Positions 1 through 9,583 of a DNA stretch of 64,000 bases are shown one piece after another (position 1 is the first letter of the stretch; the number at the start of each line of letters is the position of its first letter). The position numbers were made by a program, and so were the translations under genes. Below the pieces are notes generated by a model. The model had not been told where the DNA came from, made no database searches, and saw nothing but the letters and a program-made list of their open reading frames with translations. This DNA comes from Triticum aestivum. Lineage: Eukaryota; Streptophyta; Magnoliopsida; Poales; Poaceae. Where the stretch lies: contig NC_057809.1 of the NCBI RefSeq assembly GCF_018294505.1, positions 503,314,506 to 503,378,505 of the forward strand, read 5' to 3'.

Positions 1-231
1 TGTGCGGGAGAGAGAGGGGGGAGTCAGTCAGCCGTCATCACATCATCCTGCTTCCAAGTGGCCCCGCATTCTCTAGTGGAGTGTGGTCACCGTCTTCGAT
101 CTCCTCGATGCCCTCTTTGAAGATTGAGGTGGTGTGCATGCTGGGGTGCAGAGAAGCACAAGTGAGAATGGTCGCCATATAATCTTAGATGGGGATGAAT
201 TGTGTGCTCGGGGGAGGGGGAGTGTGTGTGC

Positions 232-232
<1 letters not shown>

Positions 233-271
<39 letters not shown>

Positions 272-286
272 TGTGTGTGTGTGTGT
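233..286. repeat. (GT)n microsatellite
   Basis: Near-perfect GT dinucleotide run with one CT interruption at about 271. A short (CA)n run lies at about 535-548. Likely polymorphic in length. Confidence 0.95.
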
Positions 287-1000
287 CAGATATTGAGAGA
301 AATCAAACCTATGGAGAGAATGTGTGTGTATGATGGAAAGCTACATGCTAAATAGGGTTTTCACGAAGAGATTGTGCATGCGAGATAGAGAGCGATGTGC
401 GGGCCTTGAGGTGGGCAGGGGTCGGGTGAGGGTGTCAAAATGTGTGCGTTGATGCATGTGTTACATGTGATTGTGCGAGGGACGGACGAATCAAGAGAGA
501 TGGTTGTTGTGTTACGGATGCTCCTCTCTCTCTCACACACACACACAAGTACAAATAGAAGAATGTTTTCTCATGTATACACAACGTATTGGCATCTCTC
601 TATGTCTCACTCATGCATGATCATTTGCACATTCACACTTCTCTTTGTCTCAGTCACACACACAAAATCAGTATTAAAAAGAACTAGGGCGCACCTAAAA
701 TGTCCAAATCCAAATAAACACGAACTGAAGCTAAATTCAAATATATGGAAATATTGTAGCATGAAGAACTTTTTTAGAAAAAAAAGTTGAGTAATATTCG
801 GGGATTGTTTTCACACACACAAAAAGGTTCGGTGGATGTCCTTCGAGCACGACATGGTGACGCACCGTTCGATCGACCGCGCGGCCGCGGTGCATGCGCT
901 TGCACAAGATTTCATATCGTTGTTTTGGTAACTAATATAACCGTTGCCTCAGTCTAATGTTTACGTGTACCAGTATGGTTTTCTTTCAAGTTTGACCAAC
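287..1000. other. Non-coding, no gene recognised
   Basis: Purine-rich and CA-rich low-complexity sequence. The short ORFs here follow the simple repeats and look like chance frames. I see no MITE ends or conserved domain. Confidence 0.5.
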
Positions 1001-1361
1001 CCTATATAAAACTAAACCAAGCTCCCATATGCGCACTCATCAATATGTCGCCGCCGTTGCGTATGCCGACGCCCACCTGCTCCGGCCAACCATTTCTCGC
1101 CCATCACCACTGTGTCGCTGCCATCCCTGTGCCATGAAGCCGAAGGCTTGCCCGCTCACGTCGTCTGCAGTCCCTCCTCGTGATGCCGCCACGCTGCCAA
1201 GCACGCGAACAGCTGGTGGAGCCGCGTCTATGCACACAACGTACGAAGAGGAGGACGAGCGCGTGCTCGAGCACGCCGGCGAGGAGGAGCTAGCATGTCA
1301 TTGTCGTCTCTACCTGCACGGAGGAGGCATGCATGGTGGCTGTCGTGGCGGAAGCTGGTAG
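1001..1361 (+). other. Possible promoter and short ORFs of unknown function
   Basis: A TATA-like CTATATAAAAC at about 1001-1011 lies 33-45 bases before two ATG codons. The ATG at 1045 opens only 31 codons; the one at 1029 opens 110 codons ending at 1361. The 110-residue product is rich in Ala, Arg, Cys, Gly and His with an acidic patch (EEEDERVLEH). No domain is recognised. It could be a decayed gene or a chance ORF in GC-rich DNA. The promoter-like box is the only positive sign. Confidence 0.2.
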
Positions 1362-2132
1362 CGCCCGCGCCGAGCCCGCAAACCGGGTGCGGACGCGGAA
1401 TCTACCTTCGAGACCTTGAATGCACGTGGATCCTGCAATCTGAAGAAGCAATTTGGGTCAGTCAACTCTTGTGAGCCATTGGATGCAACATGGATGGCCA
1501 GAAGGGCTTCTTCAACCTCTGAAATTGATGCACTGTTCATCTTCTCTCTCATGCATCAAGCCGCCAGCCCGCCACACGCCTAACCACCAGCCGTCGCCGC
1601 CCCGCCCTCCCCTGAACTGCCTTCCACCGCCATGATCCACCCCCACCCCGCCATCTGTTTAACCCTGGCCACGATCCATTTTTTCTGGCAAACTGCATTC
1701 CACACCCAACACTCATAAGATAGATCATGGGCACCCTACCACCCTAATATAGATACTGGGGTAGCTTCTCTGTCATCTTCTTCCTTTGCTCCATCGAACT
1801 TCTTCCACAAATCGACCAAATTATACTACTAGTACGTAGTAAGTACAGTAGGAACACGAAGATACGAGCAGTAGTACCAACTACAAGAAGAACAGTAGTA
1901 AGACATTCTAGTACTGTTGTACGTACTAAAGGGTTCAAATAATGAGAAAGAACATAAACATAGTTCTGCTGGGGGCTCAGCACAACACACCCCTGAAATA
2001 AAACTAAGCAACTAGTCTTCTTGACACTGCAATAGAACCAGCATGACCGACAACACTGCCACCTTACTCGGAGTCTAAGTCCACGTCCTCAACTTCGTCC
2101 TCGTCCCTCTTCCTCTTCCTCTTCGCCGACGC
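1362..2132. other. Non-coding; degenerate AGTA-rich tract
   Basis: From about 1825 to 1935 there is a loose series of AGTA/GTAGTA words. Positions 2060-2130, read on the minus strand, follow the exonuclease pseudogene and are Glu/Asp- and Lys-rich in several frames, perhaps its former tail. No independent gene is supported. Confidence 0.4.
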
Positions 2133-2785
2133 TTATTTGCTTGAACCGGACACTAGGCTCTGCTTCTTCATCCAACCCTTGTAGATATTTAAACAAAGGT
2201 AGGCATCCATTGCTGTGTACAGGATGTGATCTTCATCTATTGTCTTCGACTCCCATGCATGATGAAACTCATGGTGAGGTTTGTTCAGTTGAGCGTACGA
2301 AGGATCAATCATGGCTACTACCAGGGTCAGCATTGAAGGCTGAGAGGAGGACATCAGGCTTGCCTTCTGGAGATCAAAGGGCTTGCCTACAACGAGGCCT
2401 ATCCGACCTAAGACAATCCTATCGTTCCTAAAGTCTACAGTAACGAATTTCACTCTTTCTTCCTTGAGTAAGTTATTAAAATCCTGGCACTCAACGTCGA
2501 CATGGCATATGTGGTAGACCAAGCACACTTTATGTACGCAAACCTAGATCACGGAGGCTTCTTCTTCTCTGCCTCCTTTAGAATCTTCTCGCTTTCCAGG
2601 ATTATGGGGTACTCAACATCTAGCCTAGGGACCCACTCATCCTTTGAAATTCTGAACATGCGTAGGAAGCAAGCAAGGAATGCTTCCACCATCGCGGATC
2701 TACGGGTGTAGATGACGATCAACTCACCGCCGGTGATGGCTCTAACCTGGTACTCAGTGGCGATCATGGAGATTTGGGAGGCCAT
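2133..2785 (-). pseudogene. WRN-like 3'-5' exonuclease domain protein, frameshifted
   Basis: Two minus-strand frames give consecutive parts of an RNase H-like DEDDy 3'-5' exonuclease of the plant Werner-exonuclease-like type. The first (2785 to 2549, ATG at 2785) ends near a DVEYP motif that fits Exo I (D-x-E). The second (about 2543 to 2133) has VDFRNDRIVLGRIGL, fitting Exo II, and YTAMDAYLC, fitting the Tyr/Asp of Exo III. The frames differ by two bases, and both have stops in the 20-30 bases between them, so the strand joining the N-terminal beta sheet to VCLVYHICHV is damaged. Intact family members act on DNA or RNA 3' ends. The domain order and three motifs make the family assignment good; the break makes a working product unlikely unless a short intron hides it. 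Confidence 0.65.
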
Positions 2786-3182
2786 GGATTTTGGAGGCGG
2801 GTTAGGAGAAGTTGAACTGGTGTAATGTGAAAGGACGGGACGACTAGGAGCGAACTATTGTAAGGTAGAAGATGGGGACAAGTAGGGCGTGTGAACAGCG
2901 TGGGGTTGTTGGCTTGACCAGTGGATAAACGTCTGCATGCCCCCAAAGAGTTCTCGAGTACTATGCGGGACCCACTAGATGTCATGTCTACTAGACCCAT
3001 ATCGTAGGCCTGACGGTATAGCTTCTGCGTGTTCGCATGCCATGCCGACGCGTGGATGTAACTTCACTTAATTCCGTCAACCGTCGCACCTCCCACGACT
3101 TTTGCCTCCCTGGCACGGTCGCGCCCTTTGAGACTTCGAACGGCTATAAATGAGCAATTTTTTGCCTATTCCACATGCATGA
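2786..3182. other. No gene seen
   Basis: This would be the 5' flank of the minus-strand exonuclease pseudogene. No clear TATA box or conserved ORF is visible. Confidence 0.4.
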
Positions 3183-3465
3183 TACTCCCTCTGGTCCTTT
3201 TTACTCCGCATAATACTTGTGTCAAGTCAAAGTTTGCAAAGTTTTTGACCAAATTTATACTAAAAATATCAATATCTACAATACCAAATATATATTTTAT
3301 GAAACTATGTTTTATAATGAGTATAAACATACTAATTTGACATTGTGAATGTTGATACATTTTTCTATAAGTTTGGTCAAAGTAGAGTTACATTGACTTC
3401 AGACAAAACTTTTTTTTGAAAAGAAGACAAAACTTATATGCACAATGCACACTAGTTCCTCCGTC
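3183..3465. mobile_element. Stowaway-like MITE, right end damaged
   Basis: It starts at a TA with TACTCCCTCTGGTCC, the classic grass Stowaway terminus. Internal sequence forms an imperfect inverted repeat: GTCAAAGTTTGCAAAG and TTTGACCAA on the left against AAGTTTGGTCAAAGTAG near 3370-3386 on the right. A full right terminus (GGAGGGAGTA) is absent. At 3401-3434 a 10-base direct repeat, AGACAAAACT, flanks a 14-base T-rich insertion. A second, partial terminus-like sequence (TTCCTCCGTCCAGG) starts at about 3456. Confidence 0.65.
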
Positions 3466-3662
3466 CAGGTGCGTGCCATGTCCTATCTAGTCATCACAAC
3501 AAGGTTAGCTATTAGAGTACTCTTACCAAGCTAGACGGTGGAATAGTTTTTGTAGTCTGCAAAAGTACTCAATTAATGATCTCGTTCTTCACAAAAAAAT
3601 GTGTTTACCAATGCATTATCGCATTGCATGCATGCATGAACACTAGTAGTAAATGACAAAGA

Positions 3663-3890
3663 TTTTTACATGCACTAGCAAGATGCCCGTGCGTTGCATA
3701 GAACATCAAGATCTTGTGGAGGAATGGGATGAACGAGGGAAGGCCTTATCTGCAAATGTTGAGAGGAGTGTGGGTAAATTGTCATAGTTTCCTTCCTATC
3801 TATTAGATATAGATCGGACGACCTATATTGCAGGATGGCATGCACACCATCATCACCAACTCCGCTTTTAATAAGAGTCGAGATTAGTTA
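3663..3890 (+). repeat. Dispersed repeat, copy 1
   Basis: The segment from about 3711 to 3870 (AAGGCCTTATCTGCAAATG and AGATATAGATCGGACG among its words) recurs in inverted orientation at 8395-8580. It is preceded by AGATGCCCGTGCGTTGCA, a phrase I recall at the edges of many Triticeae repeats. No coding capacity is seen. Probably a non-autonomous transposon fragment, superfamily unknown. Confidence 0.55.
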
Positions 3891-3902
3891 ATATTCTCTT
3901 TA

Positions 3903-4133
3903 GGCTACTCATACTAGAAAGTATCATATACTAGTATCCTGTGCATGATACTAGTGTATGATACGAGACTACCTTTATAGTGCCATGCATGACACAAAGT
4001 AGCATAGTATTTAACATGATACAGTATCTACCTATGTTACTCTAACCCCCCTCTCTTCTTTAATTCTTTGCCACATCAGCATGTTCGCTATTCCCGTGTG
4101 CATGATACCAGTACCACACCACTATGGCTAGCC
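3903..4133. mobile_element. Tourist/Harbinger-type MITE
   Basis: A 231-base element with terminal inverted repeats GGCTACTCATACTAG (left) and the complement of CCACTATGGCTAGCC (right). It is flanked by TTA at 3900-3902 and TTA at 4134-4136, the target duplication typical of PIF/Harbinger elements. The interior has inverted words such as TGCATGATACTAG and TGCATGATACCAG. Size, ends and duplication all fit a Tourist MITE. Confidence 0.75.
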
Positions 4134-4385
4134 TTAATCATCGCATGCAATAATTTAGTGCACCTTGAAATCTGAACGCCAGCTTGACTATCCTTCTCCC
4201 TCCGGCAGTCCCACAACTCCACCCTGTGTGGTAAAAATCTGCATGCATGACTCTCCTCCCCCAGCACTCGTCCAATCCGTTGTGATCAACAATATTCCCA
4301 CTCCTTCCCTTCCCCGTAATTTACTCCAACAAATATGCCCACGTAGTTGTTACGTTAATCACACGACATATCTTACGGGACACTA

Positions 4386-4492
4386 CTTCAGTTACTTAAC
4401 CGCGGGTGCATTGGGTCACTGACATGTGGGCCCAACAGGCATCTGGCCCACTTGTCAGTGACGCAACTACATGTGCAGTTAAGTCAGTGAAG
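4386..4492. repeat. Inverted repeat / hairpin-forming segment
   Basis: Two arms of about 48 bases pair with a short loop (about 4434-4443). The inner 18 bases are almost perfect: GTCACTGACATGTGGGCC against GGCCCACTTGTCAGTGAC. The outer parts pair imperfectly (CTTCAGTTACTTAAC against GTTAAGTCAGTGAAG). It lies 120 bases upstream of the 4613-5323 gene. It could be a foldback element or a hairpin RNA source. Confidence 0.6.
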
Positions 4493-4612
4493 CTCAGTCC
4501 ATATCTTACGTAGGTGTGCCATTGCTCGCTACAAATACTACGCCTCCCATGGCATTCGGAAGAACGCTCATGTTCATCGCTATCTCCTCCCCCTCCCTCT
4601 CACTCGACCACC

Positions 4613-5323
4613 ATGGCATCGCCCCTCCAAAGCCCTAGGCGTCCCTCGCTGCACCACATGGACGGTCACGCGTCGTCGTTCCATTCCTCGCCGCTACTAG
4701 TCGAGGAGGATGCGTCGGTGTTCCGCTCCTCTCCATGACGTGTCGGTGTTCCCAGTCTCGCCAACACGCGCGCTGGAGGATGCATCGGCTCCCCATTACG
4801 AGGAGAACGCCGCGCCGCCCGCTGAGCCCCCCGGCCTTGAGGATCTTTGGAAGAAATGGATGTCGCCTTGTGGGAAGCTTTGCCTCCGGCAAAGCGCACC
4901 AAAATAGAGGCGGAGAAGAAGGCCGAGGAAGAGAAGCGCGCCGCGAGGCATGCTGCCTGGCAGGCCTATGTTGCGTCCGAGAGACTCAGGCAATTGGCGC
5001 TTTGGCACAAGGCTCATGCGAGGGCCGTGAGGGTGGCGAAGGACGCCCGTGCCAAAGCCCTGAGTGCAGTTGGGCCCAAGCACCTCATCTACGCTTGGCG
5101 GTATGTGGACCAGGTGCACGCTTCCAGCAAGGAGGAGTATCTGTTGGCGTCGGATCACCACACCGATGAGATCGCGCTCGCCCGCCGGCAAGCCACCAAT
5201 CAGCACCTCGCGAGTAACAAGGCTGAGGAAGAGGCGTTGTGTCAGCACGCTGGGAAAAGGCCGCGCACCAGGGCACTCGTGGTGCGCCGCAAGCGCTCCC
5301 GCGAGTGTAGTGGCTTTTATTAG
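4613..5323 (+). pseudogene. Unrecognised Ala/Lys/Glu-rich protein gene, two frameshifts
   Basis: I do not recognise the product. The longest piece is an ORF at 4847-5323 (158 codons). It begins acidic/hydrophobic (MDVALWEALPPAKR), continues as a charged helix with many Ala, Glu, Lys and Arg (likely coiled coil, residues 15-60) and ends in a basic cluster (GKRPRTRALVVRRKRSRE) resembling a nuclear localisation signal. Codon use is GC-rich and gene-like. Upstream, a start at 4613 opens a Ser/Pro/His-rich segment that stops at 4738. The next plausible segment (DVSVFPVSPTRALEDASAP, then Pro-rich) is in another frame until about 4855, where the third segment takes over. Two small frameshifts or short introns therefore separate three parts of what looks like one protein of about 230 residues. 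A TATA-like TACAAATACT lies at about 4530-4539. Confidence 0.4.
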
Positions 5324-5851
5324 GAATATAATTAAGTTTCGTAAGGCAATCTCATTAGTTTTGGGATGCAAATGATAAATCCGAACGTTCGATAATTATT
5401 AGTGCCCTTAATTAAGTATGTAAAAGGAAAATTTTAGAAACCTTCTGTATCCGTACGCATTTTGTAAGTATGTGCATATAGCACAAACTTTACTATATAC
5501 TATCGCACTACACATCTCTCTATATATATGCTTGCAGACTGTGCTACTACTATTACTTATGTACGTGCAAATGCACATTTTAACATTACGATGCCGTTTT
5601 TGTAAAAGTAGAAAAACAACACTAGTCAAGCTTGTGAAATGATTCAATGCAAAACAAATGCAAAAATGCCCGTTTGATTGTTTACTTTTAGCTTCCTTCT
5701 CTATGGTTATTTCTCTATCGTACTTTGTACGGAGTGTCTCACTGGTCGGGAAGGCATGCAAATTCCCAAACCACTTCCTACACCCTATATCGAACTTTTT
5801 GCCTAACAAGTTGTGCCCCGCAATTGGAATTCCAACTTGAGTACTACTACT
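5324..5851. other. Non-coding AT-rich flank
   Basis: AT-rich sequence after the preceding gene. The 133-codon minus-strand frame at 5408-5809 has no recognisable domain and an unstructured Cys-rich composition; I do not call it. Confidence 0.45.
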
Positions 5852-5861
5852 AGGAGTACCA

Positions 5862-6202
5862 AGGGCCAGTTCTTTTAGGCTTCTAGATTAGTAATCCCAT
5901 AACTACTACCTTCGTCCTGGTTTATTGGTCCCCATTGTAATATGTGTCAAATTTTGACCATAAATTTAACTAATGAAATGTTTATGCATGTCACATGCAC
6001 TAACATTTTATCAGTTAAATCTTTGGTCAAAATTTAGCACAAATTACAATGGTGACGAACAAACTAGGATGGAGGTACTAGTAGTTTAGAAGCCCAAATA
6101 AATGAGTGAGGCACCTTATGTTACTCTCCACTGTGACTAGTATGATGGGAAAAGCTAGGGAAGAGATGACTTATTTTTTAAGCCGCCAAAAGAACTGGCC
6201 CT
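5862..6202. mobile_element. Mutator-like MITE carrying an inner MITE
   Basis: The ends AGGGCCAGTTCTTTT (5862-5876) and AAAAGAACTGGCCCT (6188-6202) are perfect inverted repeats, and the similarity extends inward for a few bases. The flanks AGGAGTACCA (5852-5861) and AGGAGTACTA (6203-6212) form a 10-base imperfect direct repeat, in the size range of Mutator-superfamily duplications. No coding capacity. The element is split by the Stowaway-like MITE at 5907-6077, so it is the older of the two. Confidence 0.65.
5907..6077. mobile_element. Stowaway-like MITE nested in the 5862-6202 element
   Basis: Terminal inverted repeats of about 35 bases: TACCTTCGTCCTGGTTTATT on the left matches the complement of the right end (TACCTCCATCCTAGTTTG), followed on both sides by CCATTGTAAT. 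The interior also pairs (TTGACCATAAATTTAAC against GTTAAATCTTTGGTCAA). The outermost dinucleotide is TA on both sides, as expected for Stowaway/Mariner insertion. Confidence 0.75.
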
Positions 6203-6454
6203 AGGAGTACTAGCTAGGGATACTAGGAGTAGTAGCTAGGGATTGAGTGTGCGAGATGAACCGGAGAAAGTAAACGCAGAGAGATGAAATGCAAAAAAGA
6301 CGGAGGGATGTGATGGTTGCTTGTCCGTTTATTTTACCAGGCCACTTATTACTGGGAGTTGTGGGGTTTTGGGATATGACGGCTTTACTGCCGCGCCACG
6401 AGCGGGGTGAGACTCCCGTGAAGCACCGCCCTCTACACTAGTACTACATCGATT

Positions 6455-6640
6455 GTGTTTCATTAGTCCCCCATTGAATTTGACTGAAGATTTAACTAAC
6501 AAAATGTTAGTGCATGTCAACAAAAACTATATCGTTGGATTCGTATTTGAACATAGTTTTCAATGATATAATTTTAGGTGACATGCATGAGCATTTATCA
6601 TACTATATATAATGTTAGTTAAATTTATGGTCATATTAAT
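6455..6640. mobile_element. Fragment of the same MITE family as 5907-6077
   Basis: Shares GATTTAACTAACAAAATG, TGCATGTCA and GTTAGTTAAATTTATGGTCA words with the 5907-6077 MITE and has a longer centre (about 6525-6575, with ATATCGTTGGATTCG). The outer terminal repeats are not complete. It looks like a less internally deleted relative, truncated at its ends. Confidence 0.5.
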
Positions 6641-7350
6641 CTATAGTAAGGCACCCATGCATTGCACGGAACAGTAAAATGCATTGATCGGGAGTTGTTT
6701 ATTTTGACAAAGGATGTGGGGGTCATCTCATGTGTAACGGGTATCGATAGGTCTCTTCGGATATTATTTCATCTCTAGAGCTCACAAACATCCAGGTGAA
6801 ATAGATTAAAAAAGTATCTTTTACAAACAAAAGTGTTCAACTGTTCAACCTGCATCCAAAACTTGTGAAGAAATAACACTTATTGTGCTTTGCGAGAAAT
6901 GATCTTTAAGAATTAGTTTTTGAGTATCGATTGTTATACATGTTGGATACAGATGACATGGCACTTTCTCATAGTCAACAGTTGGCTATACTATTAAGTA
7001 TTAACCATGCTCTTATAACCTAGATGGAGGGATTAAATTAGGATGACTTGGAAGGGGGCAGAGGAGATGTAAGAAATGGTTCATCAGAAGTCTTTCACCA
7101 GTACTGTAGTAAAAATTCTCAGTTAATCTCTTAAATGGCAAGTTAGAACTCCAATGGAGCAAAAGCATACATGGAATATTCTAGACTAAACCATAAATGA
7201 TACACTTTTATTCAAGCGCGATACTCTAATAGAGCAAGATCATGCATGGAAGGTTCTATGCTATATAAATAAGAAGTCTCCACATGCTTAGACAACGGAT
7301 TATATTGAGTGAAGACTAATGATGAACATTTAACTTGGTAATGCATATGT
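6641..7350. other. Non-coding AT-rich stretch
   Basis: Contains AGGCACCCATGCATTGCACGG at about 6650, a degenerate match to the edge of the repeat at 3663. It also has MITE-like words near 6960-7015. No ORF or terminal repeat pair is secure. Confidence 0.4.
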
Positions 7351-8225
7351 CTAGGTGAACCTCCTTAGAGTCCCGGTGCACCATCCTGGGGGGAAATCAT
7401 ACCATGCGTCTTCCATGTCCACATCAGCGGGAATGTTGCAGCTCGGCACATTCCCAGTCAGCGTGATGGAGTTGGTTTGGGCGCCCACGTACCTCTGAGG
7501 GGTAGTAACAGTGAGCACGCACCCATACATTGGCCTCGTGTCAGTGTCAGTGTCAGCGGCGTTGCCCCTGACGCACACTATAGAGACGAGGTGGTGGCCT
7601 GCGCGGGCCTCACCGGTGCCCATGATCAAGAGGAAGACGTCGCCATCCTCCTCCGAGACTAACAGGTGGCGGTGATCCTCTAGTGACTCCGGCACGGCGA
7701 ACGGGTAGCACGTCTCGTACTTGATGTTCACCGCCGCGGGCCAGTAGTGATTGACGGACGCGTGCGTGAGGTGATCCATGAGGCTCGTCGGCAAGCCCCA
7801 AAAAAACGGTGGGCACTCATAGCAGTAGACGCAGGGCTCCTTGGAGGCATCGACCAGGCCGTCCATGAAACGGGAGTGGGTGTAGGGGCCGTTGCGCTAG
7901 TTGAATATATGAGCAAGTTACTGCGAGATTTAATTTGAATAAGCACAAAATAAATCATGATGGCTATAATAGAGATTAAACTAATCATGTGGGCTAGCAT
8001 AGTAGATGAACAAAGCGAATCTAGGACACAGACTAGAAACATGAATTCTACCACGATTTCGAACAGGAAGGACAGAAACACATACGGTGCAACGGGAGAA
8101 GCACCGTTGGCATTGAGGTTGTCGCCCATGTCGTTGAGGAAGAGGTTGCCGAGGTCGGGGAAGAAGTCGTCATCGGTGAAGTCGTCGCTGCCAGCAGTCG
8201 CGCGAGTGCGCTCCCCAAATTTCAA
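7351..8225 (-). CDS. SINA-like (seven-in-absentia) protein, RING-less, two exons; possibly pseudogene
   Basis: Exon 2 (about 7896 to 7351) encodes the substrate-binding part of a grass SINA-like E3 ubiquitin ligase. It has a degenerate SIAH-type zinc-finger remnant (Cys pairs in KEPCVYCYECPPF, then MDHLTHASVNHYWP with the typical HxxxxH-W-P ending). After this comes the TRAF-like beta fold signature HLLVSEEDGDVFLLIMG and SIVCVRGNA, with a proper stop at 7351. A plausible intron of 189 bases (donor GTATGT at 8085, acceptor TAG at 7897) joins an upstream exon (about 8225 to 8086). That exon encodes an acidic Asp/Phe-rich stretch with no RING finger and no clear ATG. SINA proteins normally carry an N-terminal RING that recruits E2, then the SIAH finger. 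Here the RING is missing and the first half of the SIAH finger is deleted. If expressed it could bind substrates but not act as a ligase. The sequence around 8250-8277 resembles the start of exon 2, suggesting a partial exon duplication. Confidence 0.6.
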
Positions 8226-8394
8226 TAGCGCTCGCCGAATGGAGCGCGGGAGGGAGTGGCTGTAGGGGACGTTGCGACCGTCGAATGGAGCTCAGGATTA
8301 GCACACGAAGCACTAGATGGTGCTCCTCCGTAGTCTCTATCTCTACTCTTATACCGATCTCTACTACTCTTTTCTTCTTATTATAATAATAAAA

Positions 8395-8580
8395 TAGTAA
8401 AAAAACCGAGTTGGTGATGATGGTGTGCCTGCCATCTTGTAATATAGACCGTCTGATCTATATCTGACAGATAGAAAGCAAACTATGACAATTTTACAAA
8501 AGATACGCGCACCTCTCTCCACATTTACAGATAAGGCCTTGCCTCGTTCATCCTTATCTCCCACAACCTCATTGCTGAGC
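8395..8580 (-). repeat. Dispersed repeat, copy 2 (inverted relative to 3711-3870)
   Basis: Reverse complement matches the 3711-3870 repeat over about 160 bases, including AAGGCCTTATCTG and AGATATAGATCAGACG variants and CACCATCATCACCAACTC. The flanks differ, so this is dispersal and not a segmental duplication of the neighbourhood. Confidence 0.55.
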
Positions 8581-8585
8581 AATTA

Positions 8586-9583
8586 AAAAAGGAAGTCTCT
8601 GGAACAAATTGGCATGGTGGCCGCTGTCGGCGCCGTCCATCCCCATGCCTCCGCCCAGTCCGACCATCAGTCACCACCATGCCCCACTCCTCCTCGCCTT
8701 ATCTCTCATCTTTCTCGAGATATCATTTTTCGATGAAATTCTTGAGATGCCATTTTCCGATAAAATTCTTGAGATATCATTAGTTTTTACACATGGGATT
8801 ACTCCTGCATGGGTCAATCACAACATGTGTTTTGTAAAAAAATGCATCTTGACATTTCATACAATGCATGGGCATCTTGCTAGTTTTTTGCATATAATTC
8901 CAAACACCACGTAGACACAGTATTTGACCATTTTACAACTATGTTAGAATCATTGTTAGTGGTCAGCCGGTTCAAGTTATAGCCCCGGGTGTTTTAACCT
9001 TTTTTTAGTAATGATATCTGGTGATTGTTCGCCACGAGCTCAATCCTGGTGAATCCCACGTAACCGTCAGATTTCCATCCGATGTTGTCTTGTTTTTAAG
9101 CCATAGTATTTGACAAAACCTCTACCCTCACACACATACTATAACTGCGTCACGGGCGTTTGCTACTGCCATGTCTCCCAGCGAACGTTTGTTGGGGATT
9201 GGAGTTAGCACCGATGGCGGTTCATAGTCGTTCCACGCTCTGGCATTGAAGTTTGTAACTATTTTAGATTAGAATATACTACTCCTCTAGTGCTAGTAGT
9301 AGAGCAGAGTCCTACTCCACTACTCTATATGGAAACTAGGGCATAGTAGTAGGTACTGTAGGGAGTACTAGTACTGTGATCACTCAAGCGAGTTATCTAG
9401 CATCGATATGACCCTACACTGCTGGTATGTGTCTCGTAAGTCAAGCAGCATGTTGTAGTCATCATCACTTGTCCAATTCCCGCAGCACATATTCGCTTCT
9501 CCATCTTTGTCCACACATAATCGTCCAATCTTCCATCCCCGCTAAGGCACCTCCCCCCCTCTTCCGAAACCCAAGCACTAACA
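8586..9583. other. Non-coding; short tandem repeat at 8717-8782
   Basis: At 8717-8782 the phrase GAGATATCATTTTTCGATGAA recurs about three times with a period near 32 bases. The remainder is low-complexity or unremarkable; the short ORFs have no domain similarity I can see. Confidence 0.4.

Noticed and set aside
1310..1552. 80-codon minus-strand ORF starting MREKMNSASISEVEEALL
   Set aside because: The first part looks somewhat protein-like, but no family is recognised and it ends in low-complexity proline.
5408..5809. 133-codon minus-strand ORF
   Set aside because: AT-rich flank, no domain, no supportive start context.
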